Of a DNA stretch of 64,000 bases, positions 1-12,065 are shown piece after piece. Below the pieces are notes generated by a model. The model had not been told where the DNA came from. It worked only from the letters and a program-made list of their open reading frames with translations, and made no database searches. Position 1 is the first letter of the stretch, and the number at the start of each line of letters is the position of its first letter. The stretch is from Mortierella sp. BCC40632 (Eukaryota; Mortierellomycota; Mortierellomycetes; Mortierellales; Mortierellaceae). A program made the translations under genes and the position numbers. The stretch covers positions 62,001-126,000 of the forward strand of contig WAEK01000017.1 of assembly GCA_011634665.1 (NCBI GenBank). Reading direction: 5' to 3'.

Positions 1-498
1 TTTTTTTAGTAATCTACATCTGACAGTTCACTGACATAAAATCACTGCCACTTTTATCATGATTGAAAAGAAAACCAGCCTCGGAGCTTTGTAGTTGTCA
101 ATACTTTTTTTTTTTTTTTTTTTTTGTCATCTAACTTGTTCCTCTCTCTCTCTCTCTTTTTTTTTATACTCCTGACCCAAGGTGGTACGATGTGTTACGT
201 TGACAGTCGTTGTATGAACTGGATCATTCACTCTTAGTGGTGCCCTCCACTCGATTGACTGGTCTGTGAGCATTTTTTTTTTTTTTTTACTTTGACTGCA
301 TGCCAATGTGAGCACTTGTGCTCTCACTGGTATGTTCACCATCTGGGCTTTGGTCTCTTGTCGAACAGAGTGGGAAGGCGGCAAAGACATAGTGTTTTTT
401 TTTTTTTTTTTTTTTTTTGTACATTTGTAGGTGTAGCTTATGGACGAATCGCGGAGCCAATAATCCACACACACCCTCTTTCTCACCTCTACTTCACA

Positions 499-538
<40 letters not shown>

Positions 539-775
539 GCAAAAGGAGGACAGGAAAGAGGCGGGAATACTCTCCTATTGTATGACCCGTCTAATGGAGA
601 GTTCGTATAAAGAGCTGGATATCCTTGCCAAAGCCAGACACAAATGTTCCATAACATAGTGAGAGTATAAGTGTGTAATATTGTACATCAGAGGTAGATA
701 AAAAACAATAGAAAGTACACGAAAGGAAGCAATTAAAAAAAAAAAAATATGAAAAAGATATGAAAAAGCTATCCT
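1..775. other. Intergenic, low-complexity
   Basis: No gene is supported here. The stretch holds T homopolymers (about 105-125, 274-288, 394-418), a CT run near 141-158 and a perfect GA microsatellite at about 504-534. Open frames across it are made of Ser/Leu or Arg/Glu runs from the microsatellites. The part next to 776 is presumably the 3' UTR of the minus-strand coiled-coil gene. Confidence 0.6.
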
Positions 776-3700
776 TTAAGCAGAGAGTGGGGGTGACGGT
801 ACTCTGGTAGACGAAGATGATGGCGCGTTCCCTGAACCCTGGCTAATCTCGCCGCCCATGGCCATCATACCAATCTTGCCTCCTGCAGGTGAAATCGGGG
901 TCGAGGGGCGATCTCGCTCAAGGGGTGACCGCATTCTTCCACCTCCAATGCTACTGTTGCTCACGCTGCTACTCGTCGAGATTCGGCCGTGGTGGTATGG
1001 AAACGTATGAGAGTGTGAGCTTGGGCGATGGTGCGGATGCGAAAAGGATGGTGCCAAGGGGCTAGGGTGAGGCGAATGATGATGAGGCGAGTGTGGTTGA
1101 TGGAAAGAGTACATCGGCTGATGCGTCAATGGACTTCCACTACCTCTGGCTGCCTCAATGACTGCACGAAGATCCACATTCTGGTCCTGGATCCGTCGCG
1201 ACTCTTCTTGAACCTTGGCGAGCTTCCGCTCCATTAACTCGACCTGCTCGGCCCACTTTCGTTGTTGCTCCTCATACGTCTGGACTATCTGCTGCTTCCT
1301 TTCTTCCTCATTCTCTTTTTCGTTATCTTCTTCCTTGTCTACCCCCTTTTCCTTTTCGGCTTCATCTTGCTTCACCAAAGCATCCAATCCTCCGAGGATC
1401 CTGCGCAACTTTGCATTCTCCCGCTCGAGTTCCTCCATCTTGAAGGCATTCTCCTGGTCTTGGAGATGCTGCATCGACAAGTGTCTCTCCAGCGAGCGAT
1501 TGGTTCGCGTCAACATCTCTTTCTCCTTCTCAATTCCCTCAAAGGCCTTTTCCATTCTGAACAACTTTTCTTCAAAGACTTCGTTCCGGAATATCTGTTC
1601 CTCAGCTCGTTCTTGCAAGACTCGCTCTCGAGCCTCAAAGCTTTCTCTTTCAGCCGAGGTCCTGTTTCCTTCAATCTTCTCCAACGCATCCTGTTGTACT
1701 TCTTGGAGTTGCTCAATCTCGTGCTGAAGGCGCTCCAGAGTATCGGCATGTTCAACGACCACTCGCTCCATCACCTCTTCATGATCGTGCTGAAGCTTCT
1801 CGAGTTCCTGTGCGTGCTGGCTCTCTAGCCGAACCATCTTGGAGCTCAATCGTTGGACCGTGTCCTGGAGCGCACTGTACTGGACCTCTTCCTGTTGAGA
1901 TCGCGCCGCAAAGGCCTCAACCTCACGCTCTAGCCGAAGTTTGGTATCCTCGCGTGACTGAATCTCAGCAGAGAGCTTCTGGACTTGATACTCGAGCTTG
2001 GTCATCGCCTCAGTGTGCAAACGCTTCTGTGCTTCATGCTCATTGTTGAGAGCGGAGAATTCTGCAATCTTTTCTTCAAGGAGTGCCCGCACATCATGCT
2101 CCCCTTGTGCTTCCAAGGCAACAATATCACCTTTTGCACTCTGCAACTTGTGGACCTCGCTCTGAGCCTCGGCCAGATCCCGCTCAAGATTGATCCGTAC
2201 TGCCCTCAAGTTCTCCACTTCTTCTCTCAAGGTTCTTTCTTCGTTGTTATCTTGCTCAGTAGAAAGAACTGAGCTAGAGTTTGGAGTCAACTTTAGGTGC
2301 ATAATCTCCTCCTCCTTTTCCTTCAACTGCACCCGGAGGCGATCCAACTCCTCCGCTCTTTCTGTCTTGGACTGGTCCTGACTTTCTACCAACTGCATGG
2401 ATGTCCTATCGAATGCAACGGAATCTTGTTCGGACCCATCGTCACTCTCACTTCGAGCTCCGTTTCTGGAGACATGTCCTCCCATTTGAACCAACTTCTT
2501 CTCTAGAGAATCTCGCTCGACCACGAGCTCATCCATCTTAAATTGAAGTTCGTTGCTGTCCCGGATCTTGGTCGACAATGCTGACTCGGCATTGGCCAAT
2601 TGCTTCTCCAAAAGACTGATTCGCTTCCTGAGTCGCGTCAACTGAGCGACAGGCTGGCTTTGGTTGTTGGTCAACACCTCGGCCGATTCGCCCTCAGCAA
2701 TGGGTGGTGGGATCGATGGTGGAGAGGGAATCGATTGCAAAGGTGGAAGTGGCATAGACACCATCAACTCTTTGCTGCTTACAGAAGCCTTTCTTGATTT
2801 GTGTCCACTTCCTGGTGGTATGTGGCTAATGCCCAATCCTACAGGTATTTCTGATCCTGAAGCATGATCAACGATAGGCGGAAGTGCATGGGAGGGTGGA
2901 GGCGGCAGCGATGGAAGCGGTGACGAAGGAGGTGGGGGTCCATCCAGCGTAAAGCTGTTCATGCTGCCGTTGGAGGCAATCGATCCTGCGCGGGGCCGTG
3001 AGAGAGTCGAGATAGGAATAGGCTGCAGCAATGAAGACGAAGGTCCGGTACGTCTCCCTGATGGAGAGACTTTGCGAGTCAGTACTGGTGATGGCGGAGG
3101 AGCCCCTGAAGGTGGAGATGGGGCAGGTCCTGGAGGCGGTCGGATGACCCCAACAGGTGTGCTTGGCCGCGATTTTGACACTGGCGGCGCTGCACCAGTA
3201 GTGGGGGTGATTGGTCGTTGTGCAGAGGGAGGCATTCCTGTGGGTGGCATTGGAAACGACAAAACACTTTCTCTCTCTGGCGATAGTTGCTCTTGGTGTG
3301 TCTGCTCGGACGGCCCGCCATCCAATGGTGTAGGTGGGACGACATTCACATTCGTGATGGCAAAATCGGCAGGCGTCTGACTGAGACGAAGGCGAGACTT
3401 CGATGTCACAGGAGGTTTGATCCCGAGTTGTGAGAGTCGGACTCCACCGTTGCTATTAAGTACTAGATCTCCGCCTGTCAAGGATTGCCGAGGAGAACGC
3501 TCATGTGAAAGGTTCTGATGATCTTGCTGGTGCAATGAGTCTTCGGCCAGTTCCTGCCACGAGTTTTTGCGCTGGACACTGCTAGGTCGGGAGCCTGGAT
3601 TTCCTTTCGCTTGGGCCACAGCCGCAATCAGATCAATCCTAGGTGCGACCGTTTCATCTTCCCAAGAATACCGCTTCCGCTCTTCCTGCTGTTGACTCAA

Positions 3701-4939
3701 GGTCACTTCAGGCAGAGGTGAAGCCTTGCCGTTGGTTATGGCGCGAGCGTTTGGCTGTGAGTCGTCCAAAGTTCCATACTCAAACACAGTTTCGATCGAG
3801 GGTGGCTCGGAGACCTTTGGTGAGGCATAGTCGTGCCCACTGTTACTTCGCTGCAGTCCCGAGAACATGCTAGGGACAGCCTTGAGTTTGCTTGGCAGAC
3901 TGCTCCGCCGTTTGATCTTTTTGTCATTGAAGGATTCTTCTCCTGTGCCGAGGGTATCCATGGCGGCTCCGACAGACACCATTGGTTGATTCATCTGGTG
4001 GCTAAGGCGCTGTTGATTTGTCTGTTGCTCCTCCCTGCGGTTTCGGCGGCCACTACCACTGCTTCCTTTCAAAGACTCGAGTTCCTGCAAGATTTGAGGA
4101 ATGTCGTCTGTAGGTTCGTTTCCACGCTGTTGCTGTTGTTGCTGTCGTCTCGTCTGTCTCGCCTGTCGATCAGCTCGTGTCTCGCGAGTCTCGCGTGGCT
4201 CACGATCCAAACGCCGAGAGCGTATCTCCTTTGGGCCCAGAGTGGGTGAAGTCATTTCCTGAAGCATTGCTTCGTAATCGTCTAGCGTAGGCAACAAGCT
4301 TCCATCGGATGGCTGTCCAGCAGCGGCCGCCGTAACAGTGTCTGCACGTCTCCGGGTACGAGGCGCTGCTGACCTTTGGCTTGGGTCTTGTTGATACGAA
4401 GAAGAAGAGTCTGTCAGGACTGAGGACGCGACGCTGTCCGAGTGCTTCAGTGTCGAGGCACCATCTAACATAAATGCCTCACTGCTCATTGACTGAATTC
4501 TAGAGGTAGAGATGGAACCATGGTCGCTATAAGGGTCACTTGTGCGCTGCTCTCGGTTGTGGTAGTATTGTTGCTGCTGGTCATAGCCAGGCTGGTAATG
4601 TTGGTGCTGCTGGCCAGGGTGATTATAGGGTAGGTTGCTATGTCCGCTTATTTGGCTGGAATAACTATGATGCGGGTTGGGGTAAGATGTCTTTTGGTAG
4701 CCATCCTGGTCGTCGTAGCTATGGCTCAAATTACTGTGTGCATACGAATGCTGCTGGCTGTGTTGGTTTTGAAATGAGGCATTGGAGGTGAAACTATTGT
4801 TGCTGTTGCTCCGCACACGGCCTTGGTGTGGGCTGTAGCCAGGACCCGGGCTAGGACCTACGACAGGAGAGGAGCTTGCCGAGCTGAGAGACTGGCCACG
4901 GGCAGGGATCCGAGAAGGGTCAATGGAGGAGGACCAACT
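776..4939 (-). CDS. Large Pro/Gln-rich coiled-coil protein (main exon)
   Basis: I do not recognise the family. The frame stays open for about 1,390 codons on the minus strand and ends at TAA 776-778. The N-terminal third is rich in Gln, His, Ser and Tyr. A central part has many Pro-rich stretches of the SH3/profilin-ligand type and Ser/Thr-Pro sites. The C-terminal third is a long coiled coil of Leu-spaced Glu/Lys/Arg heptads, followed by a His/Pro/Ser-rich tail. Such an architecture is common in cytoskeletal or polarity scaffolds, but that is only an inference. No ATG opens the frame near its 5' end, so an upstream exon is needed. An acceptor at 4939 (AAG|AGT, phase 0) joins in frame with the donor of the putative exon 5389-5640, giving about 1,471 residues. 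An acceptor ending TAG at 4958 is an alternative. Confidence 0.7.
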   Translation of the reverse strand, partial: SWSSSIDPSRIPARGQSLSSASSSPVVGPSPGPGYSPHQGRVRSNSNNSFTSNASFQNQHSQQHSYAHSNLSHSYDDQDGYQKTSYPNPHHSYSSQISGHSNLPYNHPGQQHQHYQPGYDQQQQYYHNREQRTSDPYSDHGSISTSRIQSMSSEAFMLDGASTLKHSDSVASSVLTDSSSSYQQDPSQRSAAPRTRRRADTVTAAAAGQPSDGSLLPTLDDYEAMLQEMTSPTLGPKEIRSRRLDREPRETRETRADRQARQTRRQQQQQQRGNEPTDDIPQILQELESLKGSSGSGRRNRREEQQTNQQRLSHQMNQPMVSVGAAMDTLGTGEESFNDKKIKRRSSLPSKLKAVPSMFSGLQRSNSGHDYASPKVSEPPSIETVFEYGTLDDSQPNARAITNGKASPLPEVTLSQQQEERKRYSWEDETVAPRIDLIAAVAQAKGNPGSRPSSVQRKNSWQELAEDSLHQQDHQNLSHERSPRQSLTGGDLVLNSNGGVRLSQLGIKPPVTSKSRLRLSQTPADFAITNVNVVPPTPLDGGPSEQTHQEQLSPERESVLSFPMPPTGMPPSAQRPITPTTGAAPPVSKSRPSTPVGVIRPPPGPAPSPPSGAPPPSPVLTRKVSPSGRRTGPSSSLLQPIPISTLSRPRAGSIASNGSMNSFTLDGPPPPSSPLPSLPPPPSHALPPIVDHASGSEIPVGLGISHIPPGSGHKSRKASVSSKELMVSMPLPPLQSIPSPPSIPPPIAEGESAEVLTNNQSQPVAQLTRLRKRISLLEKQLANAESALSTKIRDSNELQFKMDELVVERDSLEKKLVQMGGHVSRNGARSESDDGSEQDSVAFDRTSMQLVESQDQSKTERAEELDRLRVQLKEKEEEIMHLKLTPNSSSVLSTEQDNNEERTLREEVENLRAVRINLERDLAEAQSEVHKLQSAKGDIVALEAQGEHDVRALLEEKIAEFSALNNEHEAQKRLHTEAMTKLEYQVQKLSAEIQSREDTKLRLEREVEAFAARSQQEEVQYSALQDTVQRLSSKMVRLESQHAQELEKLQHDHEEVMERVVVEHADTLERLQHEIEQLQEVQQDALEKIEGNRTSAERESFEARERVLQERAEEQIFRNEVFEEKLFRMEKAFEGIEKEKEMLTRTNRSLERHLSMQHLQDQENAFKMEELERENAKLRRILGGLDALVKQDEAEKEKGVDKEEDNEKENEEERKQQIVQTYEEQQRKWAEQVELMERKLAKVQEESRRIQDQNVDLRAVIEAARGSGSPLTHQPMYSFHQPHSPHHHSPHPSPLAPSFSHPHHRPSSHSHTFPYHHGRISTSSSVSNSSIGGGRMRSPLERDRPSTPISPAGGKIGMMAMGGEISQGSGNAPSSSSTRVPSPPLSA

Positions 4940-5388
4940 CTTGTGGGAACTGATTGAGCTAGTAGACAGTTTCTACTCGAAGTAGAAGAGGAGAGAGAAA
5001 GTGATGAGAAACAAGTCCAGTAGTTGTTGCCGTAGTCAAAGTCAATTCCCCAATCATGAGAGTGAGAGAGAAGAAAGATTGATAGAGAGTGATTGATAGA
5101 GAGTGATTGAAAGAGAGAGGAGAGAAAGTAGTGGTCAGGGACAGACCAAACAACGTGGCTGCGATCCGATTTTGTCGAGATAATAAGATGGTTGACGTGG
5201 TACGAAGAGGCATGCACGCGCAGGGGATACAAGCTAAAATATATGTATCGGTGGCCACAACGGCCCCTCTTTCCTCTCGCTCTCTCCAAGGGACAGACTG
5301 ACCCAATGGAAATGACTGGAATGAGCCGAATTGGCTAATCCTCTTCTTCCAAAACGAAGGGGTGATGTGGTATCGACTCGCAATTTAC

Positions 5389-5640
5389 CATTGGATTCAT
5401 GTTCTGGCTCCAGTCTGCTGCGACCTGGCTTGCTGACGGGTGGCCCTCCTGGAAGTGGGCATTGGGACCTGGCACTGCTGGGCCATGGCCTGGATGGACG
5501 TGGTTGTTGAAGTTGGAGGAGGAGGCGGATCGTTGGTGCTGGTGGATGGAGGAATGTGGAGGGATGGACTGGGGTAGTTGAGATGGATGCTGTGGAGGCA
5601 AGGGATGTGAATCGTGGGTCGGGAATGGATAGCGACTCAT
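5389..5640 (-). CDS. Putative first exon of the coiled-coil gene
   Basis: An ATG at 5640 (minus strand) opens a His/Pro/Ser/Asn-rich frame of the same composition as the N-terminus of the neighbouring large exon. It reaches a donor-like site ATG|GTAAAT at 5389 after exactly 84 codons (phase 0). Joining it to 4939 removes a 449-nt intron and keeps the frame. If it is not spliced, the frame would end at a stop just downstream (about 5338), giving a roughly 100-residue orphan protein. The sequence 5' of the ATG is GA/CT-rich, as in other promoters of this window. Confidence 0.5.
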
Positions 5641-7482
5641 GGCGAGGGGAATGGCATTCGGGGAGGATGAACGACGATGCGGCAGATTAACCAATCGCGG
5701 CGTAAAAATAATAAAGAGGAGAGAGGAGCGAGGAGAGGAAGAGCGAGTTAAGGAGAGGAGAGGAGAGCTATTCCAAGAGAGAAGAGGGTAGAGAGTAGAG
5801 AGGAGAAAGTGAGAGTGAGAGAGTGAGAGAGTGAGAGAGTGGGGGAGAGAGAGAGAGAGAGAAAGAGAGAGAGACAGAGAGAGACAGAGAGTAGAGAGAG
5901 ACAGCACCCCCCGGTGTGACCGTCTCCAATCATCCTCTCATCATTACCAAAAGGCCGCCCCGCCGTGGCAATAGAACTCTATTGCCGCCTGGCCGAATCG
6001 TATCCGTCCGTCTTTGCAGCCAAAAAAAAACATCCAACACACACACAACACCAACACCAGCCTACTGTTATGTCTCCGCCTCACTGGTTGCTGTTGTCAC
6101 TAACGCTCTCCCCATGAACATCCAGGATGGCCATTGCCACGGCCATTGCTATCGCTGCTGTCATTGTCATCGCTATCGCTGTTACTATTGCCGTTGCTCT
6201 TGCTCTTGCTGCTACCCTGTCTCCTAACCCCCAACCCCTCGCCCTGTCTGCAGCTGCAATGCAGGCCCCTGCTGGCTTGGAGTGGTGAGTGTGGGCCGCG
6301 GACAAAAGAATTGAAATTGCGTGCATGAACGATTACATCGTGCGGCCTATAATTATTACAACAGCAAACACCAGAGAGAGAAAGAGAGGAGGGTGCGTTC
6401 GCTCCAGACAAGGTGGCAGACGTTGAAACAGCATCCCCTTTCCCACTTCATCCCTCCGTGCTTCCTGTCTGTCATTAGTTCTCAGTCGGCCCCAAGATGA
6501 GCGCACCTTTGCCAGGGAGGGACCCATCTTCCCGAGACACAGAAGGTCAGACAGATAGACAGAGGGACTAACACACAGACAGACATACAAGCTAACTTGC
6601 TCAACGGAGATGGAATTAAGGATCCCAACACCGCCATCCTTCTTCCTAAAAGGGGGCTCTGAAAAAGAACACACCCTGGGGTCCACGGCCTGCCTGGTAT
6701 AGAGACAAAAGGATCTGGAGTCAACATGGGCGCAAGCCGCCGCCTGTGCCTTAATCTCGTTCTGGATTCTGGACTCGACCTGAGAGCTTTTTCTTTCTTT
6801 TTTCCTTCTCAAATAAAGGGTGCAAAGCCTGCTCATCTACGCCCATCTTCTGGCGGAAAGAACCCCTGCTGCAACCTGCCACCAGTGCAATTATGAGCCA
6901 ATGCGCCCTACTCTCCTCTCCTTCAGCCTCTCTCTCTCTTTTTTTTTTCCTCATTCTTTCGTCCTCTTTCCTCTTGTTAGCCTGGGCACGCACCTTGTCC
7001 GTGCAGTGGGGTCCTACCGAGCTGTCCTCTCACATCGACTCTCACTACTCTTTTTTCCCGCGTTCCTAGATCAGGTTAATATCCGATCCGCCGACTGAGA
7101 CCAATTAGTCGCACACATGTCTTAGGCACCTGTTGGAAATCCGTCTGGCAGTCCATCCAAAAGTTGTCCGCCGCTATCAAACTGACACTAGGGGAGAGGG
7201 GGGCAGTCATCAGTCATCTCTTATCAAAAGAGGCAATGCGGTCCAAGATCCTTTTTCTCTCGACAAAATAGCGGGCTATGCAGCAAGATGATTTGTTTGT
7301 TTGTTTGTTTCTTTTTCTGTATGTTGTTCTGTTGTATCAGGAATACTGAGCACCACATCCCGGACACGTGGATGACTCTCTACTATAACCCCCAAGGTCA
7401 CACGCACCAGACCTGGACTCACCCCCTTCGTTCTTCCTCTCCTCTCTCTTCACTCCTCTCTGCTATATATATATATTGTTTT
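5641..7482. other. Intergenic, GA-rich upstream region
   Basis: No gene is supported. 5750-5910 is a long GA/CT-rich microsatellite region next to the start of the coiled-coil gene and probably its promoter or leader. 6120-6220 carries imperfect CCATTGC/TATCGCTG-type trinucleotide-like repeats. TTTG repeats lie near 7289-7310. The frames in this stretch are low-complexity. Confidence 0.5.
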
Positions 7483-10131
7483 CTACTTGTCCTCAGTCCA
7501 CGGGTTGGTTGAATCGGAGCCTGCCGGGGCCAACGCACTCGAGGAACTGCTTGTGGTCACCGCCACGGACGCGGCGGCGGCCTCGTGCGCAATCGATGCT
7601 GTCTCTACACTAGTCTTGGTCGTTGTTGTTGTCGTTGTGGTGGTGGTGGTCTCTTTCTCTGTTGCTGCCGTTACACTTGTTGTGGATACCTCAGTTACCT
7701 TTTCCTCTTGCTCCTCCTCCGACTTGATGGTTAGGGATTCTGTATGAGACTCCAAGGTGCCATTCTCTTCGCCTGCAACCTTTGCCTCAACAGCACCCTC
7801 AGGCCATTCGCCTGAAGGGCCCATGTTTCCAATCGATTGCGAGGTCACTCCCAACTCTGAGAGCATGATTGGCAACACACCCGAACGTGCGTAAAACATT
7901 TGCAAACGAAGACGAAGACTCTCCGAATACAGATCCTCGATCGTACGGGTCGAGTAAAGGCCTGCACGAATATTGCGGATGAAAATATAAAACTCGCAAG
8001 CAGCTACAAGACGATCACGACAGAATCGGTCAATAAACGACCACTCGTCCGAGGTGGCGATCCGGTAACGATGCGTCAATGGTCCTGGACGGCCACAGGT
8101 CTGACAGCCTCCCTTGGGGGCTTGGTAGCTCGCATACTGCGCCTGAAGGCGATCCCAGAGCATCGACTTGTTGTTGACCGAGTTGCGGGCAGGTGAAGGA
8201 GGCTGCTGGGCTGCTTGAACCATACGTTCATACTCTCGGAGCTGTTCAGGTGTTGCCTCCTCGATATAGCAGGTGTTGGTGCAAATGCCCTCGGTTAATT
8301 TGCGGGCCGAGATTCTAGGGTTAGAACCGAATCGGAGGCAAGGTTCCACGTCCTCGTCCTGGCAGTGTCGCATGAACGGCAAGCTATGGATCTTTGCAAG
8401 ACGAACAGTCGAGCTGTGGGCTACAAACTCTTTGAACTCGTGCATCAGCTGTCCATCGATCGCAATTGCTGTCGCTTGATGATCTTCAGAAGTAGGTTCA
8501 GGGACTGAGATCTTGTTCAATCCAAAGAGTTGTCCTAGATCAACACTTCCACGTGTCGCGGGGTCCGTGGATGATCGCTTACTTGGTGCTGCGGAAGACG
8601 AGTCCATCACTGCCTCCATCTTTGTCTTGAGCTCCTTCAATTGCGAAGCCTCGGCTGCCAGTCTCTCCTGAGCATCCTTCAACTCGAGCTCAAGGTGCTT
8701 GCGAGTCAACTCTAACTGATGGCGAGCCCGAGCCTCGGACGCAACCATACCATTTGCTTCTTCGAACAGAGTCCTGCTCAACTCCTCGAGCTCGCTTTCA
8801 ACCATTTCCTTCGCATGTTGGAGCTCGGCCACCTTCTCGATCTCATCCACATACTTGTCGTTTAAAATGGCCAAGTCCCGCTGGGCACTGAGGTAATCAT
8901 CCGTCTTTGCATCCAAGGCGTCCTCAAGATCCTCGACCTTTTTACGGAGGACCTCGGCCTCGATTGCCTCAGCCGAGGCCCGTTTCTGCTCTTCCGCCAA
9001 ACGTGCATTTGTCTGCTCCAGATCTTCCAAAAGCAGGGTCCGTTCATTATGAGCCTCAGCTAAGGAGGGGATAATGCGCTCACAGATCCCGCAGGCTCTC
9101 GTTGCGACGTTGGAGCACACTCGATGGCAAGGGCACTCGCCATCAATCTGAACATCCTCCTGGTCCTTTTTAACGGCTGTTGCTTCTATGGTTGATGGTT
9201 GAATTGGGTGACAAGAGTGGGAAGAGGAGGGTGAGTGACCTTTTTTTTTTTTTTTTTTTTTGTTACTTGTTTGAGAAAGCGTCAGCAGCGAAGAAAAGAA
9301 GGAAAGAAAAAATAAAAATAAAAAATAACTGGCTGCCTGTGTCCTTCATCTCTGACTTTCATCCTTTCCCATCTGATGACATCCACAACAGGTGGAGGAC
9401 GGAGACACGGACACGACGTTGAGTGCTCATCATCATCTTTGATCTTGCTTTTTTTTTTTGTGTTCAGATTGTCACAAGCAAATGAGATGAACAGCCTCCA
9501 CTCGCGCCCAAGTAAGGTGGGTTGTTCCATAGAGCCGAACAACCGATGGGTCACAAGGTTCAACCGTGCATACGTTATGACAAGGAGACCCAATCCTCTC
9601 TCTCTCTTATTCTCGTACACACACAACACATAAACACATACACTCTCTTTCTCTCGCCCATGGAGATTTTACAAGAGCCATGATGAACAAAGGTGGATGA
9701 TGATGAGAAGTAGCAGAGCATATATTTTGTGCCTGTGTGTGTGCGTGTGTGCGTGTGCGTGAGTGTGGGGGAGGGAGGGACAGGCACATCCCGACAAACG
9801 AGCCCGCTCACTGGCTGTGTTTCGGTTTCTTCTTCCTTCGAGACAGGGACAGAGAGCAAGCAAGCAAGCAAGTAAAGAGACAGAGAAAGTGTGAACAAAA
9901 AAAACTCATCCTACCTGTGCCTGTTCCGTTGGTTGACTCGGTCGCTGTGCCATTGGAGGCCACTGTCGGGTCACTAGGCGTGGGCTGACTCAACGCCGCA
10001 GAGGCTTTTTGCTGGGGTTCCTTGACGGTCTCAATGAGATTGTGGATACGCGAGTAAAGGTTGGCAATGTCCTTGGCAGTGACATCTTTGCTGACCGGTT
10101 CGGGGGCAGGGTGCATCGGTGCCTCAGTCAT
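7483..10131 (-). CDS. SEC2: Sec2/Rabin8-like Rab guanine-nucleotide exchange factor
   Basis: Two exons, complement(7483..9185, 9915..10131), give 639 residues. Donor ACAG|GTAGGA and acceptor CATAG| close exactly in phase 1 over a 729-nt intron. Residues about 156-250 are a continuous coiled coil containing the Sec2-type GEF signature LSRTLFEEANGMV. Family members form a parallel coiled-coil dimer that opens the nucleotide pocket of Sec4/Rab8 on secretory vesicles. Residues about 323-385 match the conserved Rabin8/GRAB C-terminal module (DVEPCLRFG, then a SARKLTEGICTN stretch), and about 430-485 carry a CxxC plus the DEWSFIDRFCRDR block. A small Cys/His cluster (CPCHxxC...CxxC) lies near residues 87-110. 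The C-terminus is a Thr-rich low-complexity tail. The role in polarised exocytosis is taken from the family. Confidence 0.88.
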
Positions 10132-10810
10132 GGTGAAATGGAATCTGAACTAAGAACGAAGAAAGGGAAGGTGAAAGAGGAGGGGTATTCGAGATGAGCA
10201 CGAGGGTCGGGATGAGGAGGAGGATGTCAGGTGAAGGGAAGATTAGGGAGCGGAGGAAGAAAGTGACAGGAGAAAGAGTGTGTGTGTGTGTCTACGTCGG
10301 ATGAGGCGATGATGGGATGAGGAAGAACAAGAAAGAAAAAAGAATGAGACCGGGCAACCGGATGATGGAGAGAGAGAAAGAAAGAAAGAAAGAGTGAGCG
10401 AGGCGAGGGAGAAAGAGAAGGACAAAGAGACGTTCTTTTTTGGTTCTCTCCCTTACTCGCCCGTAGAACACCCATCTGCTCTGTTCTCTCGTCTCTTGAG
10501 CCCAGTTAAATGTCTTCTCCCGCAAGCCCACCATGAGTTCCATCTACACTGCGCTAAACCTCTCTCCCCCTCTCCCTCTCCACATATACACACACCCACA
10601 CACCCACACAAAATACATACTCACAAGTGGTCACTCCACTGTCGTGGCAGTCAAAGACTGAGTGCTTTCTCGTCCGTGCCTGATGCTGTGCTCCCAAAAG
10701 TGACAAGACTCGTTTGTCACTCTTCTTTACAACTGTGGAGCAGAATCAAAACAAGGTTCACAACCCCTCAGTCCTCAGTAGACGCACACGTGAGGGACAC
10801 CCAACGTTTG
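10132..10810. other. CT/GA-rich promoter region of the Sec2-like gene
   Basis: No gene is seen. The sequence directly upstream of the minus-strand ATG at 10131 is purine-rich on the plus strand (pyrimidine-rich on the coding strand) with GTGT, GAAA and CCACAC short repeats. It probably contains the promoter and leader of the Sec2-like gene. Confidence 0.45.
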
Positions 10811-11150
10811 GAGTAAGATGAATTGCAACAGATCAGTGCTCGTGCTTCTGACAAGTCAGTGGGTCCAATCAAGGACGAGGGGGATATTTACCAATGGACT
10901 CTTGGAGGCTGCAGTGCCCTCAATGCCTTCGAAGGAAACTCCATATGGACGGAAATAGATACTCCAGGGTGCACAGGCTTGGTGAGTTTGGTGCATGAAG
11001 GTATCTCGTTCGTGGTACAGATTTAAAGCGGCTTGTCATCCCCAAGGCCAATCTGATCACAGGGCGGACTGTCACATCATGTTCTGCGACAGGTAAAGCT
11101 CGATGACGGATGGAGCTATTTAAACGAGGTAAGTAAGGGTATAGATGGTT
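10811..11150 (+). pseudogene. Coding-like relic of unknown family
   Basis: From 10814 a plus-strand frame reads DELQQISARASDKS... through TLGGCSALNAFEGNSIWTEI to a GTGAGT at about 10980, without an ATG. A second coding-like patch near 11094-11128 ends at a consensus donor GAG|GTAAGT. Composition and the two donor-like sites suggest remnants of a spliced gene, but stops and missing joins prevent a complete model. I cannot name the family. It could also be chance. Confidence 0.25.
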
Positions 11151-11774
11151 GACTCTTTCTACTGCGCCATAGAGTAGGACGATTGGGGTAACGATAGTTG
11201 TCGCTAGTCATTTTCTGGCATTTCCTCCGCATTATCCAATTATCTCCTTTGACGATAATTAGTCATGTTTTACCTCAATGCTCGCATTGCACCACCACAT
11301 TCTAACAAAAACTATATGCTTCAGATCGAGCGCTGATATATTACATTTTACCCGAAAAAGTCACAATCAACCTGGTCTCGTATCAAACAAGAAGGACTCG
11401 GACTTGACAGCCAACCTACAATAAGTAAAGTAAAGAAAAATATCACAAGGATAATGGGTCTTTTGGGCTTGCTGATCCATTATGAAGTTGGAGAGATTAA
11501 TTCTTTGTCTCAATTAAGCTTGGGTGGCTAAACTCGAAAATGGAGGCATAGGCTAGTCTGACACCCCACCGCCCGCCCTTCCTAGAATGTGATAGATAAA
11601 TCGCAATGAATGAGGTGCAAAAGTCGGCATTAGAGTTGCGCACCTTGAGACCAGTAGATACGACTACACACAGGAATATATCTACCAAGCCCTGAACCGC
11701 AAATCCAGCATTCAACGGCCTCAGTCTTACACCACAACTAGAGCCCATCAGACGAGAATCTGTTGCGGCTATAA

Positions 11775-12065
11775 TGCATCCCAAGGTTGTCCCCGACGCC
11801 TTATGACTTAGCGACTGCCAAGGCTCAGATAGACTTTTAAGGATATGTTGCTAAATCTGAGTGGACTTGCGAAGAAGCTCTTACTAAAGGCTTGTACTTG
11901 GCAGTTCTTACAGCTAATCCATTGAAATCGACAGTGAAAGGTTTTGTGCAAATAGAGTCCTTGAGAGCAGGACATTATGTGCTTTTAGAGGAACAGAGTA
12001 ATATCATTCCAAATGAGCGTAAACGTTCCCCTTTAATTAGCAAACTCGGGTTTTCTCCTGTTTGA
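11775..12065 (+). pseudogene. Coding-like relic with an internal TAA
   Basis: A plus-strand frame from 11775 to TGA 12063-12065 is open except for one TAA at 11838-11840. Downstream of the stop it reads GYVAKSEWTCEEALTKG... and ends KLGFSPV. The residue mix is protein-like, not low-complexity. No ATG begins it, so it may be the 3' end of a decayed gene. The antisense strand also has an open frame here, so the call is weak. Confidence 0.25.

Noticed and set aside
1215..2506. Plus-strand Phe/Leu/Ser-rich frames inside the coiled-coil gene
   Set aside because: They are antisense shadows of the Glu/Lys-rich coiled coil on the minus strand.
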